DNA from: Sphingomonas sp. Leaf33
GTDB taxonomy: Bacteria > Pseudomonadota > Alphaproteobacteria > Sphingomonadales > Sphingomonadaceae
Length of the DNA stretch: 64,000 bases
NCBI RefSeq assembly: GCF_001421785.1
Contig: NZ_LMLB01000010.1
Location: forward strand, 37,816 to 101,815
Direction of reading: 5' to 3'
In this document: positions 9,702 through 19,375 of the stretch, piece after piece
Layout of the letters: each line of letters starts with the position of its first letter
Numbering within the stretch: the first letter of the stretch is position 1
Program-made: the position numbers and the translations under genes
Notes under the pieces: generated by a model
The model's database searches: none
Seen by the model: the letters and a program-made list of their open reading frames with translations, nothing else
Told to the model about the DNA's origin: nothing

Positions 9702-12700
9702 ATGGCCAACATCCTACGGTCGATCAAACGTGTTGTCGGGCCGCTGAACCCCAGGAAGCGCCGGGCGAGAGCCGAGCGCAAGCGCGCCTATGACGCGATG
9801 CGCGCCTTCGTCGTCACCGAAGAAAACCGCCGCGAAGGGATATTCGACGGCGATTGGTACGGCACGCGCTATCCCGACATCCTGGCCGAGGGGTTCGACC
9901 CCTATCACCACTATATCACCCACGGGCATCGCGAGAGCCGCGATCCGGGGCCGAACTTCGACACGAACTTTTATCTGCGCACCTATCCCGACGTGGTGGC
10001 CGCGGGTCTCAACCCGCTGATCCACTATCTGGATAGCGGCCGGGCAGAAGGGCGTGCCGCGAACCCGCACCAGCTGCCCACCGCGCCCGTGCGGCACGGC
10101 CGGTCGGATGCCGACCTGCGCCACGTCATCGTCAAGGAAATGGGGTTCGTGCCCGGGCACGAGGCGTGCGTCTTCGTCACCCATGCGCCCTCGGGCCGCC
10201 TGAAGCCGCACGTCCTGCCGCACATGCAATTGCTGCGCGACTGCGGGATCGCCGTGCTGCTGGTCGCGGTCGTCGACCGCCCGCTCGAACTGCTGGATGC
10301 GGAACGCGACGTGGCGAGCGGGATCATCGTGCGCGACAACGCGGGCTACGACTTCGGCGCCTGGGCCCATGCCTTCCGCCTGGTGCCCGCACTCTACGGC
10401 GCCAGCTTGCTGGTCATCACCAACGACAGCATCATTCCGGTCGGCGATGCCGGCATCTACCGCGCGATGATCGATCGCCTGCGTGGCCACAGCGCCGACA
10501 TCGTCGGGCTGACGTCGAGCCACGAATATGGCTGGCACGTGCAAAGCTATTTCCTGGGCCTGAAGCCCAGGGCGCTGAGTTCGTGGGGGTTCCAGCACTT
10601 CATCCGGGACATCCGCCGGATCGACGACAAGGACGAGGTCATCCGCACCTACGAGGTGCCGTTCACCGCAAGGATGCGCGGCGCCGGGTTGAAGATCGCG
10701 GCGCTGTACACCGGCCTGTTCTCGGCCAACCCGACCTATTTCAGCTGGCGCGACCTGCTCGCTCAGCGTTTCCCCTTCGTCAAGGTGCTGATGCTGAAGC
10801 GGGAATTCCCGAGCGTCGATGCCTGGACGCCGGAATTCGAAGGCGAGTTCGCCCGTGCAGGGTTCGATCTCAATCTGCTGCGTGCGTCGGCGCGCATCGG
10901 CGAGATGGACAGCGTACCGATGGGCACCGACGACGGGCTGCTCGTCGATCCGACGCCGCTGGATTTAGTCACCGACGACCACCGCCTGCGCGTCGCCTAT
11001 TTCGGGCCGTGGAACTATGACAACGGCCTGGGCTCTGCCAGTCGCGAGCTGTTGTGCGCGCTGCGCCAGTCGGGCGTCGAGCTGAACGCCCATCCGATCG
11101 TCAAGTCGTTCCATATCCACCGGCTGATCTGCCCGGCGGTGCCGACGCTCGATTTCGCCGGCCAGGCCGATGTCGCGATCGTCCACCTCAATCCCGATTC
11201 CTGGCATCTGTTGAGCGACGAACAGCGCGCAATCATCCGCGCAGCCAAGCGCCGGATCGGCTACTGGGTGTGGGAAACCGACACCCTGCCGCCCGCCTGG
11301 CAGCACGACCTGCATTCGGTCGATCGCATCTGGGCGCCGAGCGCCTATGTCGCCGAAGTGATCGAGGCGGAAGCACACGTCCCCGTCGACGTCGTCGCGC
11401 ATCCCGTGCGCGTGCCGGCACGGATCACGACCGACCGCGACACCGTGCTGCGCCGTTTCGGCATCGATCCGGCCGAGCGCGTGATCCTCTACATCTTCGA
11501 CGGTGCCAGCTATCTCGTCCGCAAGAACCCCGAAGCGCTGATCCGCGCCTTTGCCGCATCGGGCCTCGCGCGGCAGGGCTGGACACTGGTGCTGAAGACC
11601 AAGCACCTCTACGACCGTCCGGAGGCCGGCAAGGCGCTGACTGCGCTGGTCGCGGAAACGCCGGGCGCGCGCATCCTGGAGGTGTCGCTCCACGCCGACG
11701 AGGTGACCAGCCTGATCGCGGCGGCCGACATCTATGCCTCGCCGCATTGTTCGGAAGGCTTCGGCCTGACGGTCGCCGAGGCGATGGCGGTCGGCAAGCC
11801 GGTCGTCGCGACCGACTTCTCGGGCACGCGCGACTTCCTGGATGCCAGCTGCGGCTATCCGGTGCGCGCGCATCCCTGGACGCTGGAGGAGGACCATGGT
11901 CACTACCTGACCGGCCATTCCTGGGCGAAGATCGACGAGGCCGACCTGGCGCGCCAGCTGGTCCGCGCGGCCGACGCGGTGGCGAAGGGCGACCACCGGA
12001 TCGCCGAGGCCGCGACCGCCAACATCACGCGGCGCCTGTCCTATGACGCGGTAGCCGCCGAAATCCGCACCAGCCTGGCCGCGCTGATCGCCGAAAGCCG
12101 CGAGGCGACGGCGGCGGCGCCGACGCGCCGTATCGTCGATCCCCCCGCCCCGATCGCCTTCCCGATCGACTATGGCGATGCGCCGGTGTTCGGGACGCTG
12201 GGCGCGGTACCGGGCATCGTCCCGGTCGCGGTCGCGCCCGATTTCTCGTGCGACGGCATCGAGATCCCCGACGGCGACCCCGCCGACTGGCTGTTCATCG
12301 CGCCCCGCGACGCCATCGTCTGCACCGGCGTGCTGAACTTCCCCGTCACCGCATCGAACCACCGCCCCGACGTCGTGCTGTTCTACGCCGACGACGTCGC
12401 GCGGGAGGGCGATCCGCTCGACCGCATCCGGCTGAAGCCCGACATCGACCGGACGTTGCTGGTCGCACAGGACTATGTCGGCGCGCCGATCATCATCCGC
12501 CGCAAGACGCTGACCGATATCGGCGGGCTCGATGCGTCGATGGGGACGGCCGCGCTCTACGACGTCGTGCTGCGCGTGTCGCAGGCCGGCGGGACGATCG
12601 GCCGCATCCCGCATGTCCTGCTGGGTTTCCCGGGCGCGCGCGTCGTGGCGCGCGAGGCCGATCGTCGCCGCGCATTGGCGCGGGTCGTGCCGCCGGGCGT

Positions 12701-13616
12701 CGACTTGGTCGAGGGCGCGGCATCGGGCCTGCTCGGCCAGTGCTGGAGCTTCCCAGCGGGCGACCAGCCCCGCGTCACGATCGCGATCCCGACCCGCCAG
12801 ACCCGCCATCCGGGATCGAGCGAAACCTATATCGAGCGGCTGCTGGCCAGCATCGCGCTGGCCGAATGGCCGATGGACCGGCTGACCGTGATCGTCGGCG
12901 ACGACGTGCCCGGACAACCGCTGTGGGCGATGCGCCCCTGGCCGTTCAATCTGGTGCGGATCGACACCCAGCGGGCAGAGGGCGAGGCGTTCAACTATGC
13001 CGCCAAGATGAACCGCCTGTGGCGCGCCGCGTCCGACGAACAGGTCATCTTCATGAACGACGACGCCGTCCCCAGCGATCCGCGCTGGCTGGCCGCACTC
13101 GTCGGCTTCGCGATCGACGGCAGCGTCGGCGGTGTCGGCGCGCGGCTGTATTACGAGGACGGGTCGATCCAGCATGCCGGCATGTTCCCGGCGCTGCGCA
13201 CGATCGTCCACGCCTGGCTCAACTGGCCGGCGGATGCCAGGACCTATCAGGACTGGGCGGTCGCGCAGCGTGAATGGTCGGTCGTCACGGGGGCGGTGTT
13301 CTCCACCCGGCGCTCGATCCTCGACCAGGTCGGGGGCTTCGACGAGCGATTCAGCCTGGAGTTCAACGACGTCGACCTGTGCCTGCGCATCCGCAACCTC
13401 GGCTACCGCATCGTGTACAATCCCGACGCGCAGTTCACCCATGCCGAAAAGGCGTCGCGCGGCGACACCATTCCGCCGGGCGCCGAAGTCGCGCTGTTCC
13501 TGTCACGCTGGGCCGAGTGGCTGGAGCGCGACCCGGCGTCGCATCCCGACTTCGCCCGCCACCGTATGGACCCGTCGCCCGCCCCGCCGCGCGACGCGTG
13601 GTATCTGGCGGGTTAG
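9702..13616 (+). CDS. three-module capsule glycosyltransferase: RgpF-like, GT4, GT2
   Basis: The product is about 1,304 residues and probably performs several successive sugar transfers. Residues about 45-125 carry two capsule-enzyme repeats (FDGDWYGTRYPDILAEGFDP; FDTNFYLRTYPDVVAAGLNP). Residues about 150-390 are RgpF-like (RDNAGYDFGAWAHAF, ITNDSIIPV). Residues about 425-800 are a GT4 transferase (YFGPWNYDNGLG, CSEGFGLTVAEAMAVGKPVV). Residues about 1020-1290 are a GT2 transferase (IAIPTRQTRHPGSSETY, FMNDDAVPSDPRW, FNDVDLCLRIRNLGYR). I chose ATG at 9702, which has a GAAGGA-like ribosome site; an in-frame extension to 9621 is arginine-rich and unlikely. Fusion of three catalytic modules suggests that consecutive linkages are made by one polypeptide. 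Confidence 0.87.
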   Translation: MANILRSIKRVVGPLNPRKRRARAERKRAYDAMRAFVVTEENRREGIFDGDWYGTRYPDILAEGFDPYHHYITHGHRESRDPGPNFDTNFYLRTYPDVVAAGLNPLIHYLDSGRAEGRAANPHQLPTAPVRHGRSDADLRHVIVKEMGFVPGHEACVFVTHAPSGRLKPHVLPHMQLLRDCGIAVLLVAVVDRPLELLDAERDVASGIIVRDNAGYDFGAWAHAFRLVPALYGASLLVITNDSIIPVGDAGIYRAMIDRLRGHSADIVGLTSSHEYGWHVQSYFLGLKPRALSSWGFQHFIRDIRRIDDKDEVIRTYEVPFTARMRGAGLKIAALYTGLFSANPTYFSWRDLLAQRFPFVKVLMLKREFPSVDAWTPEFEGEFARAGFDLNLLRASARIGEMDSVPMGTDDGLLVDPTPLDLVTDDHRLRVAYFGPWNYDNGLGSASRELLCALRQSGVELNAHPIVKSFHIHRLICPAVPTLDFAGQADVAIVHLNPDSWHLLSDEQRAIIRAAKRRIGYWVWETDTLPPAWQHDLHSVDRIWAPSAYVAEVIEAEAHVPVDVVAHPVRVPARITTDRDTVLRRFGIDPAERVILYIFDGASYLVRKNPEALIRAFAASGLARQGWTLVLKTKHLYDRPEAGKALTALVAETPGARILEVSLHADEVTSLIAAADIYASPHCSEGFGLTVAEAMAVGKPVVATDFSGTRDFLDASCGYPVRAHPWTLEEDHGHYLTGHSWAKIDEADLARQLVRAADAVAKGDHRIAEAATANITRRLSYDAVAAEIRTSLAALIAESREATAAAPTRRIVDPPAPIAFPIDYGDAPVFGTLGAVPGIVPVAVAPDFSCDGIEIPDGDPADWLFIAPRDAIVCTGVLNFPVTASNHRPDVVLFYADDVAREGDPLDRIRLKPDIDRTLLVAQDYVGAPIIIRRKTLTDIGGLDASMGTAALYDVVLRVSQAGGTIGRIPHVLLGFPGARVVAREADRRRALARVVPPGVDLVEGAASGLLGQCWSFPAGDQPRVTIAIPTRQTRHPGSSETYIERLLASIALAEWPMDRLTVIVGDDVPGQPLWAMRPWPFNLVRIDTQRAEGEAFNYAAKMNRLWRAASDEQVIFMNDDAVPSDPRWLAALVGFAIDGSVGGVGARLYYEDGSIQHAGMFPALRTIVHAWLNWPADARTYQDWAVAQREWSVVTGAVFSTRRSILDQVGGFDERFSLEFNDVDLCLRIRNLGYRIVYNPDAQFTHAEKASRGDTIPPGAEVALFLSRWAEWLERDPASHPDFARHRMDPSPAPPRDAWYLAG

Positions 13617-13679
13617 GACACAGACGATGGCCGATCGGCACTATCCCTGTCCGCACGGGCGTGACCTGCGAGCGATCCG

Positions 13680-14546
13680 GTGAGCGAGGACATCCCTCCG
13701 TTTGCGTTCGACGCCGCGTTCTACACGCGCACCAACACCGACCTGGCCGGGTTCACGCCCGAGGAGGCCGCAGAGCATTTCGCAAACTTCGGTATCGCCG
13801 AGGGGCGGCAGGGACATCCCTTCGGATCGCGCCAGGCGTTTACCGAGCGTCTGGCGTCCTACGCCTCGGTGCTGGAGATCGGCCCGTTCTGCAAACCGAC
13901 GGCGCGCGGTCCCAATGTTCGTTACCTCGATGTCCTCGACGAAACCGAGCTCAGGGAACGGGCGAGCGCGCTGGGCGCCGATGCCGACGCGTGTCCTGCG
14001 AAGATCGATTATCTGGGCGACATTCATGACATCGACGACGCCTTCGCCGCGGTCGTCAGCAGCCACTGCATCGAACATCAGCCCGACCTGATCCACCATC
14101 TGGACGGCGTCGCACGCGTGCTGTCGCCGGGCGGGCGCTATTTCCTGTACGTCCCCGACAAGCGCTACTGCTTCGACCATTTCATGGCGGAATCGACGAT
14201 TGCGGACGTGATCCAGGCGCACCGCGAACGGCGTACCGTCCACACCCTGCGTAGCGTGATCGAGCATCACGCGCTGAACACGCACAACGATCCCGCGACC
14301 CACTGGGCGGGACGGCATGACACCGGGCACGGTGCCGCCTTCGCCGATCGGGTGAAGCTCGCGATCGAGATGCACGACACCGCGGACGGGTATCTCGACG
14401 TCCATGCGTGGTATTTCACGCCGCACAGTTTCGCCGGGCTGATGACGGCGCTGTACGACATCGGACTGTCGCGGCTGCGGCTGACCGAAATCTATCCGAC
14501 GCGGCGCGACGATGCCGAATTCTATGCCGTGCTGGAGCGGGTCTGA
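13680..14546 (+). CDS. SAM-dependent methyltransferase with N-terminal capsule-enzyme repeat
   Basis: This 288-residue protein begins with one copy of the capsule-enzyme repeat (FDAAFYTRTNTDLAGF, then EHFANFGIAEGRQG). A Methyltransf_11/23-type domain follows: SVLEIGPFCKPTARG resembles motif I, SSHCIEHQPDLIHHL is motif II with a conserved CIEH, and LSPGGRYFLYVPDKRYCF is motif III. The C-terminal HAWYFTPHSFAGLM is common in methyltransferases of polysaccharide loci. The start is GTG at 13680. It lies 63 bases after the large glycosyltransferase and probably shares its transcript. The methyl acceptor is unknown. Confidence 0.82.
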   Translation: MSEDIPPFAFDAAFYTRTNTDLAGFTPEEAAEHFANFGIAEGRQGHPFGSRQAFTERLASYASVLEIGPFCKPTARGPNVRYLDVLDETELRERASALGADADACPAKIDYLGDIHDIDDAFAAVVSSHCIEHQPDLIHHLDGVARVLSPGGRYFLYVPDKRYCFDHFMAESTIADVIQAHRERRTVHTLRSVIEHHALNTHNDPATHWAGRHDTGHGAAFADRVKLAIEMHDTADGYLDVHAWYFTPHSFAGLMTALYDIGLSRLRLTEIYPTRRDDAEFYAVLERV

Positions 14547-14636
14547 CCGCCGGTTTCCGTCCTGTGCGACCGGCCCGGCCGGATCATCCGTCCGGTGTCG
14601 GACGCGGTGCGGTCGGGGCGGCGTGACGGGTGTTTC

Positions 14637-14665
14637 ATTGACAATTCTGCCCGTCCGCAGCATAT
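14637..14665 (+). promoter_or_regulatory. candidate promoter of the kpsEMT operon
   Basis: ATTGAC (14637-14642) and GCATAT (14660-14665) are separated by exactly 17 bases and fit the alphaproteobacterial housekeeping pattern CTTGAC-N17-CTATAT. Transcription would begin near 14672, giving a leader of about 65 bases before kpsE. It sits in the 190-base gap after the methyltransferase gene. Confidence 0.4.
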
Positions 14666-14737
14666 GTTAACACAACTATCACAGCCGCGCGCGGGGCGTG
14701 GCGTCATGATAAAATCACGACCCAGCCAGGCATTTCG

Positions 14738-15850
14738 ATGAAAACTCTGAAAGTACCGCGGCTGCGGTCTTGGTTTACGCTTGTAGTGTTGGTCCCGATC
14801 GCGCTGTCGATCATCTATTACGGCTTCATCGCCTCGGACCAATACATATCGGAATCACGCTTCGTCGTGAAAGGACGTTCGGATCGTCCGAATCCGATGT
14901 CGGGTCTTGCCGGGATCATGCAGGTGACCGGCCTGTCCGGTGGACAGGAACAGACCAACGAGGTCATCGACTATATCAAGTCGCGTAACGCCCTGCAGGC
15001 GTTGCAGCGGACCGAGAATATTCGCGGCAAGTTCACGCTGCCGTCGATCGACTTCCTGTCGCGCTATCCCGCCTTCTGGCGCGAGGATCGGTTCGAGAAC
15101 CTGTACCGCTATTACGAGAAGAAGGTCGCGACCAAGCTCGATTCAGAGACGGGGCTCGCGGTCCTTACGGTCAAGGCCTTTTCCCCGACCGATGCGCGCG
15201 ACATCAACGCGCGGCTGCTGACGCTCAGCGAAGCGCTGGTCAACCAGCTGAATTCCAAGTCGCGGACCAAGGCGATCGACGAGGCCGAAAAGCGCGTGGC
15301 CGAGGCGCAGAGCCGGGTGCGCACCGCACGGATCGCGCTCAGCGCGTACCGCAACGACCAGCAGCTGGTCGATCCGCTGAAGCAGGCGACCGGCGTGCTC
15401 GCCATTTCCGACCGGCTGATCGCGGAGCGCGCCGCACTTCAGGCGCAGCTCGACCTGATGACGCGCGTCACGCCGCGCAATCCCTCGATCCCTGCGCTGC
15501 GCGGCCGTATCGCCGCGACCGACAGCGCGATCGCGGCGCAGAACGGGCGCGCGGTCGGCGGCACCGGGGCCCTGTCGTCCAAGATGGGCGGCTACGACAA
15601 TCTGGTCGTCGAACAGGAATTCGCCACGCAGACGCTGACCGCGGCGAGTGCGGCGCTCGAACAAGCGCGGGCCGACGCGCAGCGCCAGCAATATTATCTG
15701 GAGCGCGTGGTCGAACCCAACGTGCCCGACATGTCGCGCTATCCCGATCGGCTGTGGCAGATCCTGACGGTCGCGGGGGCGGCGCTGTGCCTCTACTTCA
15801 TCGGATGGATGCTGGTGGTCGGCATCATCGAACACTCGCCGGACAGCTAG
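14738..15850 (+). CDS. kpsE: capsule export inner-membrane/periplasmic adaptor KpsE
   Basis: The 370-residue product belongs to the KpsE/CtrB/BexC family of polysaccharide co-polymerases, which link the KpsMT ABC transporter to the outer-membrane KpsD channel. A transmembrane helix at about residues 12-32 (FTLVVLVPIALSIIYYGFIA) and another at about 343-363 flank a large periplasmic part. That part includes a heptad-rich stretch around 160-215 (DEAEKRVAEAQSRVRTAR). The C-terminal PNVPDMSRYPDRLW is the conserved proline-rich motif before the second helix. It is first of a tight operon with kpsM (4-base gap) and kpsT. Confidence 0.93.
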   Translation: MKTLKVPRLRSWFTLVVLVPIALSIIYYGFIASDQYISESRFVVKGRSDRPNPMSGLAGIMQVTGLSGGQEQTNEVIDYIKSRNALQALQRTENIRGKFTLPSIDFLSRYPAFWREDRFENLYRYYEKKVATKLDSETGLAVLTVKAFSPTDARDINARLLTLSEALVNQLNSKSRTKAIDEAEKRVAEAQSRVRTARIALSAYRNDQQLVDPLKQATGVLAISDRLIAERAALQAQLDLMTRVTPRNPSIPALRGRIAATDSAIAAQNGRAVGGTGALSSKMGGYDNLVVEQEFATQTLTAASAALEQARADAQRQQYYLERVVEPNVPDMSRYPDRLWQILTVAGAALCLYFIGWMLVVGIIEHSPDS

Positions 15851-15854
15851 GGCC

Positions 15855-16634
15855 ATGCCGTCACTCCAGGCAGGCTGGCGCATCCAGACCCGGGTGATCC
15901 GGGCGCTGATGACGCGCGAGCTGATCACCCGCTTCGGCCGCGAGAACATCGGCTTCCTGTGGATGATGGTCGAACCGCTGCTGTTCGCACTGCTGGTCGG
16001 CATCATGTGGACGATCCTGGGCAACAGCGAGCACGGGCTGAACGTCATCGCCTTCGTCATCACCGGCTATCTGCCGCTGACGCTGTTCCGCCATGCCGTC
16101 GGGCGCTCGGTCAAGGCGTTCTCGGTCAACGGCAGCCTGATGTATCACCGCCAGATCAAGATGCTCGACTTCATCGTCGTCCGCTTCCTGATCGAGATGA
16201 TCGGCGGCATGATGGCGTATGTCTTCATCGCCGTCGTGCTGATCGCGCTCGACCTGTTCCCGGTCCCGGCGAACATCCTGTACGTGATCCTGGGCTGGCT
16301 GCTCTACTGCCTGTTCACCTTCTCGCTCTGCCTGATCCTGGCGCCGCTGTCCGAAGTGTCGGAAGTGTTGGAGAAATTCATTCCCGTCACGACCTACATC
16401 ATGATTCCGTTCTCGGGCACGTTCAACATGATGTCGTGGCTGTCGCCGCAGCTGCGCGACATCCTCTACTGGTCGCCGCCGGTCAATGCGATGGAGATGA
16501 TGCGCTACGGCATCTTCGGCGACCAGGTGACGCCCTATTACGATCCGATGGTGCCGATCGTCGTATCGCTTGCCCTGCTGCCGATCGGCCTGGCGATGTG
16601 CCGCCGGATCCGCAAGACCCTGGTGGTCGAGTGA
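15855..16634 (+). CDS. kpsM: capsule ABC transporter permease KpsM
   Basis: The 259-residue product is an ABC-2 type permease that moves the lipid-linked capsule polymer across the inner membrane. It shows the expected cytoplasmic N-terminal helix (ALMTRELITRFGRENIGFLW), about six hydrophobic membrane segments, and the family stretch FTFSLCLILAPLSEVSEVLE followed by PFSGTFNMMSWL. Its stop overlaps the GTG start of kpsT by 4 bases (GTGA), which fits assembly of a KpsM2T2 complex. Length is normal for the family. Confidence 0.95.
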   Translation: MPSLQAGWRIQTRVIRALMTRELITRFGRENIGFLWMMVEPLLFALLVGIMWTILGNSEHGLNVIAFVITGYLPLTLFRHAVGRSVKAFSVNGSLMYHRQIKMLDFIVVRFLIEMIGGMMAYVFIAVVLIALDLFPVPANILYVILGWLLYCLFTFSLCLILAPLSEVSEVLEKFIPVTTYIMIPFSGTFNMMSWLSPQLRDILYWSPPVNAMEMMRYGIFGDQVTPYYDPMVPIVVSLALLPIGLAMCRRIRKTLVVE

Positions 16635-17278
16635 TCCGCTGCGAGAACCTGTGCAAGTCCTATCCGATGGGCCACGGGCGCAAGACCGTGTTCAACGACC
16701 TGACGTTCGACGTGAAGCCGGGCGAGCGGATCGGCGTGCTGGGCCGCAATGGTGCCGGCAAGACGACGCTCATCAAGCTGATCGGCGGGGTCGAGCTGCC
16801 GACGTCGGGGCGCATCACGCGCGAGATGAAGGTGTCGTGGCCGCTCGGTTTCTCGGGCGGCTTCCAGGGCAGCCTGACCGGCTATGACAATGCGCGCTTC
16901 ATTGCGCGCATCTACGACCGCGACTATGACGAGATCCGCGATTACGTCGAGGAATTCACCGAGCTGGGCCGCCAGCTCAAGATGCCGATCAAGACCTATT
17001 CGTCGGGTATGCGCGCGCGGCTTGCCTTCGCACTGTCGCTGGCGATCGAGTTCGATTGCTATCTGATCGACGAGGTCATCCTGGTCGGCGACCAGAATTT
17101 CCAGCGCAAATGCCATTACGAGCTGTTCGAGAAGCGCGCCGACCGCGCGCTGATCCTCGCCTCGCACAGCACCGAGTTGTTGAGCGAAGTGTGCACCAGC
17201 ACGATCCTGCTGCGCAACGGCGTCGGCGAGATCTACGAGGACGTCGAAGAGGGGCTGGCGCTGTACAACGACCTGTGA
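16631..17278 (+). CDS. kpsT: capsule ABC transporter ATPase KpsT
   Basis: This 215-residue ATPase powers KpsM. It has Walker A GRNGAGKTT (about residue 38), the signature YSSGMRARLAFAL, Walker B CYLIDEVILVGD and the switch histidine in LASHST. It is short, as usual for KpsT, and lacks the long C-terminal sugar-binding extension of O-antigen transporters such as Wzt, which supports assignment to the capsule subfamily. The start is GTG at 16631, overlapping the kpsM stop. Confidence 0.95.
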   Translation: MIRCENLCKSYPMGHGRKTVFNDLTFDVKPGERIGVLGRNGAGKTTLIKLIGGVELPTSGRITREMKVSWPLGFSGGFQGSLTGYDNARFIARIYDRDYDEIRDYVEEFTELGRQLKMPIKTYSSGMRARLAFALSLAIEFDCYLIDEVILVGDQNFQRKCHYELFEKRADRALILASHSTELLSEVCTSTILLRNGVGEIYEDVEEGLALYNDL

Positions 17279-17297
17279 CGCGCGGCCCCGCGCGAAA

Positions 17298-17321
17298 GGC
17301 CCCGCGCACAGGCGCAGGGCC
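17298..17321. terminator. hairpin between convergent kpsT and fkbH-like genes
   Basis: A GC-rich stem of nine pairs with one mismatch and an ACAG loop lies in the 51-base gap between the convergent kpsT and FkbH-like genes. It has no T-tract on either strand, so intrinsic termination is plausible but unproven. Confidence 0.3.
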
Positions 17322-17329
17322 CAACGACA

Positions 17330-19315
17330 CTATCCTTCGCTGACCAGCTCGATGTGGGGCGGGTGGCCGACCGAAGCCGTGGCCGTCCAGCGTGTGCCGT
17401 CCCACGTCCAGCCTGCGCGCTCGAACACTGTCCGGCCCGGGCCGTTGCGTTCCGTCTCGACGATGATTCCCGAGAGCGCCTGGCCGCGCACGTCCGCGAT
17501 ATGGCGCAGCGCAGCGATCTCCACATCCATGCCGAAGACGCGGCAGCTCATGACGAACTGCTCGATCACGCCGTCGCGCTCGGCCAGCAGTCCGACCAGC
17601 CCGTAGCGGGTGAAGCGGTCCTGCACCTCGAACGTCCACCACGTGCCGCCGCCGGCGAGGTAGGCGCGTGCCTCCTCCTCGGTCCAGCGCCTGCCGGTCG
17701 TGTTGAACTGGTTCGTCTTGTTGAGAAGCTCCAGTGCCCGGCCGAAGCGCGGATCGTCGGCGCCGGTCTGCTGGACGGTAACCCGCACCTGGAGATCGGC
17801 CAGGAAGTCCTCGCGCGTCAGCGTGGTGCGCACCGCCTCGCGCTTGACCTGCGCCTGGATCATGGCGTTGCGCCGGGCGGACTCGTCGGTGATCCGCGGC
17901 ACCTGCGTCTCCGCGCTCCACAGCAGGATGCGCCGCCAGTCGAGATGCGGTCCGCCCAGCACGCGGATGCCGGGCAAGGCGGCACTGACCGCGGCGCGCT
18001 CGACGGGATTGTCGTCGATGAAGACCACGGATTCGGGCAGGACGTTCGCTTCCTCGATCGCCTGGCGGATGCTCTCCGCCTTCTGACCCCAGCCAATCTT
18101 GTGGATCGCGAAACTGTCCATCGGCATCCAGTTGCCGAGAACCTCGGGCCAGATCCTGGCGATCGTCTCCGGATCGTTCTTGCTCACGATCGCCAGGATG
18201 ATGCCGCGCCGACGCAGCGTGACCAGCGCCTCCATCAGGCCCAGCGGCCAGCCCGCGGTGACGTCGTCGTCCCAGTCCTGCCGTTCGGCGAGGACGCCGC
18301 GCCACATCGTGTCGTCCAGGTCGACGCACACCATCTTCACCGCATCGGTCCCGCGGATGACGCGCAGCATCAGGCGGACCTGCGCCCAGAGCACGCGGAT
18401 GAACGGCAATACCTCCAGCCCGAAGTGCGTCGAGGCCGCCGGGCTGTATTCGAGCCGGCCCTGATCGAGGGCATGGTCATGATCGGTCAGGAAGCCGCCG
18501 TGCGCTGCGATCCACAGCGTATCGTCCTGGACGAAGCGGCGACCGTAGATCGCGGCCAGGCGGTCGAGATCCAGCACATGGCAATTGGGCAGGCCGCGAA
18601 CCACCTGCGCCAGATGGTCGTTGAGGCGGGACACGAACCAGGTGAAGTCGCGCAGATCGTCGGTGGGCAGCAGGTCGCCGAGCATCGGCTTCTGCGGCAC
18701 CGCGAAGTTGGGGAAGAACGCCGGCACTCCAGCCACCGTATCGGCAAGATCGGTCGCCCACATCGTGATCCGGCCGCAGGATTCCTCGAAGATGCGCTGG
18801 AAGGCGGCAAGATCGTCGGGCGCGGCGCGAAGATAGTCCTCCTCGATCACGACGCCGCGCAAGGGAACCTGGCAGACCGCGACGCTGTACTCGTGGATCG
18901 GACGGGGGATGTCGCCGCGAACATCGACACCGCGGTTGTAGAGGACATAGTCGACGGCCGTCTCGGGAACGGCATCCGCCCAGTCGGCCAGCAGGCACTG
19001 GCCGATCAGCAGCACCCGTTCGAGCGTGTTGCCCGTCCGCGACAGCGCCGTCGGGCAGATGAACGCGTCTGCGGGCATCGCGCCGCCGACGAACCGCGCG
19101 AACTCCATCGTCGCCGAAACCGCGGTGGTATGGCCAAGCGAGATCCGCTCCCTGAACTCGTCGGACCGGCTCAGCATCTCGGCGAGCTCGATCGGCGTCA
19201 TCGGCTCGCACCCGGCGATCATCGCTTCATCGGGCACGCGCCCCAGAAAGGCGTGCCAGGTGGCCAGTACTTCGTCCCTCGTCACGTCATCCCCCAGTGT
19301 CCGGGCGCGCGCCAT
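17330..19315 (-). CDS. FkbH-like HAD-superfamily protein
   Basis: The product is 661 residues. Residues about 1-55 resemble a DUF4214-type module (WHAFLGRVPDEAM, then SDEFRERISLG). Residues about 60-310 fit the SGNH-like region that precedes the HAD part in FkbH proteins. Residues about 328-480 are the HAD subfamily IIIC core with VDLDDTMWRG as the nucleophile motif and FIDDNPVERAAV as the acidic motif. The C-terminal 160 residues look GNAT-like (LLNKTNQFNTTGRR). Classical FkbH proteins load glyceryl units from 1,3-bisphosphoglycerate onto a carrier protein. No acyl carrier protein is visible here, so a capsule-decoration role is inferred. Confidence 0.82.
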   Translation of the reverse strand: MARARTLGDDVTRDEVLATWHAFLGRVPDEAMIAGCEPMTPIELAEMLSRSDEFRERISLGHTTAVSATMEFARFVGGAMPADAFICPTALSRTGNTLERVLLIGQCLLADWADAVPETAVDYVLYNRGVDVRGDIPRPIHEYSVAVCQVPLRGVVIEEDYLRAAPDDLAAFQRIFEESCGRITMWATDLADTVAGVPAFFPNFAVPQKPMLGDLLPTDDLRDFTWFVSRLNDHLAQVVRGLPNCHVLDLDRLAAIYGRRFVQDDTLWIAAHGGFLTDHDHALDQGRLEYSPAASTHFGLEVLPFIRVLWAQVRLMLRVIRGTDAVKMVCVDLDDTMWRGVLAERQDWDDDVTAGWPLGLMEALVTLRRRGIILAIVSKNDPETIARIWPEVLGNWMPMDSFAIHKIGWGQKAESIRQAIEEANVLPESVVFIDDNPVERAAVSAALPGIRVLGGPHLDWRRILLWSAETQVPRITDESARRNAMIQAQVKREAVRTTLTREDFLADLQVRVTVQQTGADDPRFGRALELLNKTNQFNTTGRRWTEEEARAYLAGGGTWWTFEVQDRFTRYGLVGLLAERDGVIEQFVMSCRVFGMDVEIAALRHIADVRGQALSGIIVETERNGPGRTVFERAGWTWDGTRWTATASVGHPPHIELVSEG

Positions 19316-19375
19316 ATTGTCCTTGCGCGCCCGGCGGAATTTCCAAGCATGTGTGCAATTCGACAGACGGAAGCG

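Noticed and set aside
17279..17307. Repeated GGCCCCGCGC in the kpsT/fkbH gap as a mobile-element end
   Set aside because: It is a 10-base direct repeat in GC-rich spacer with no transposase or target duplication.
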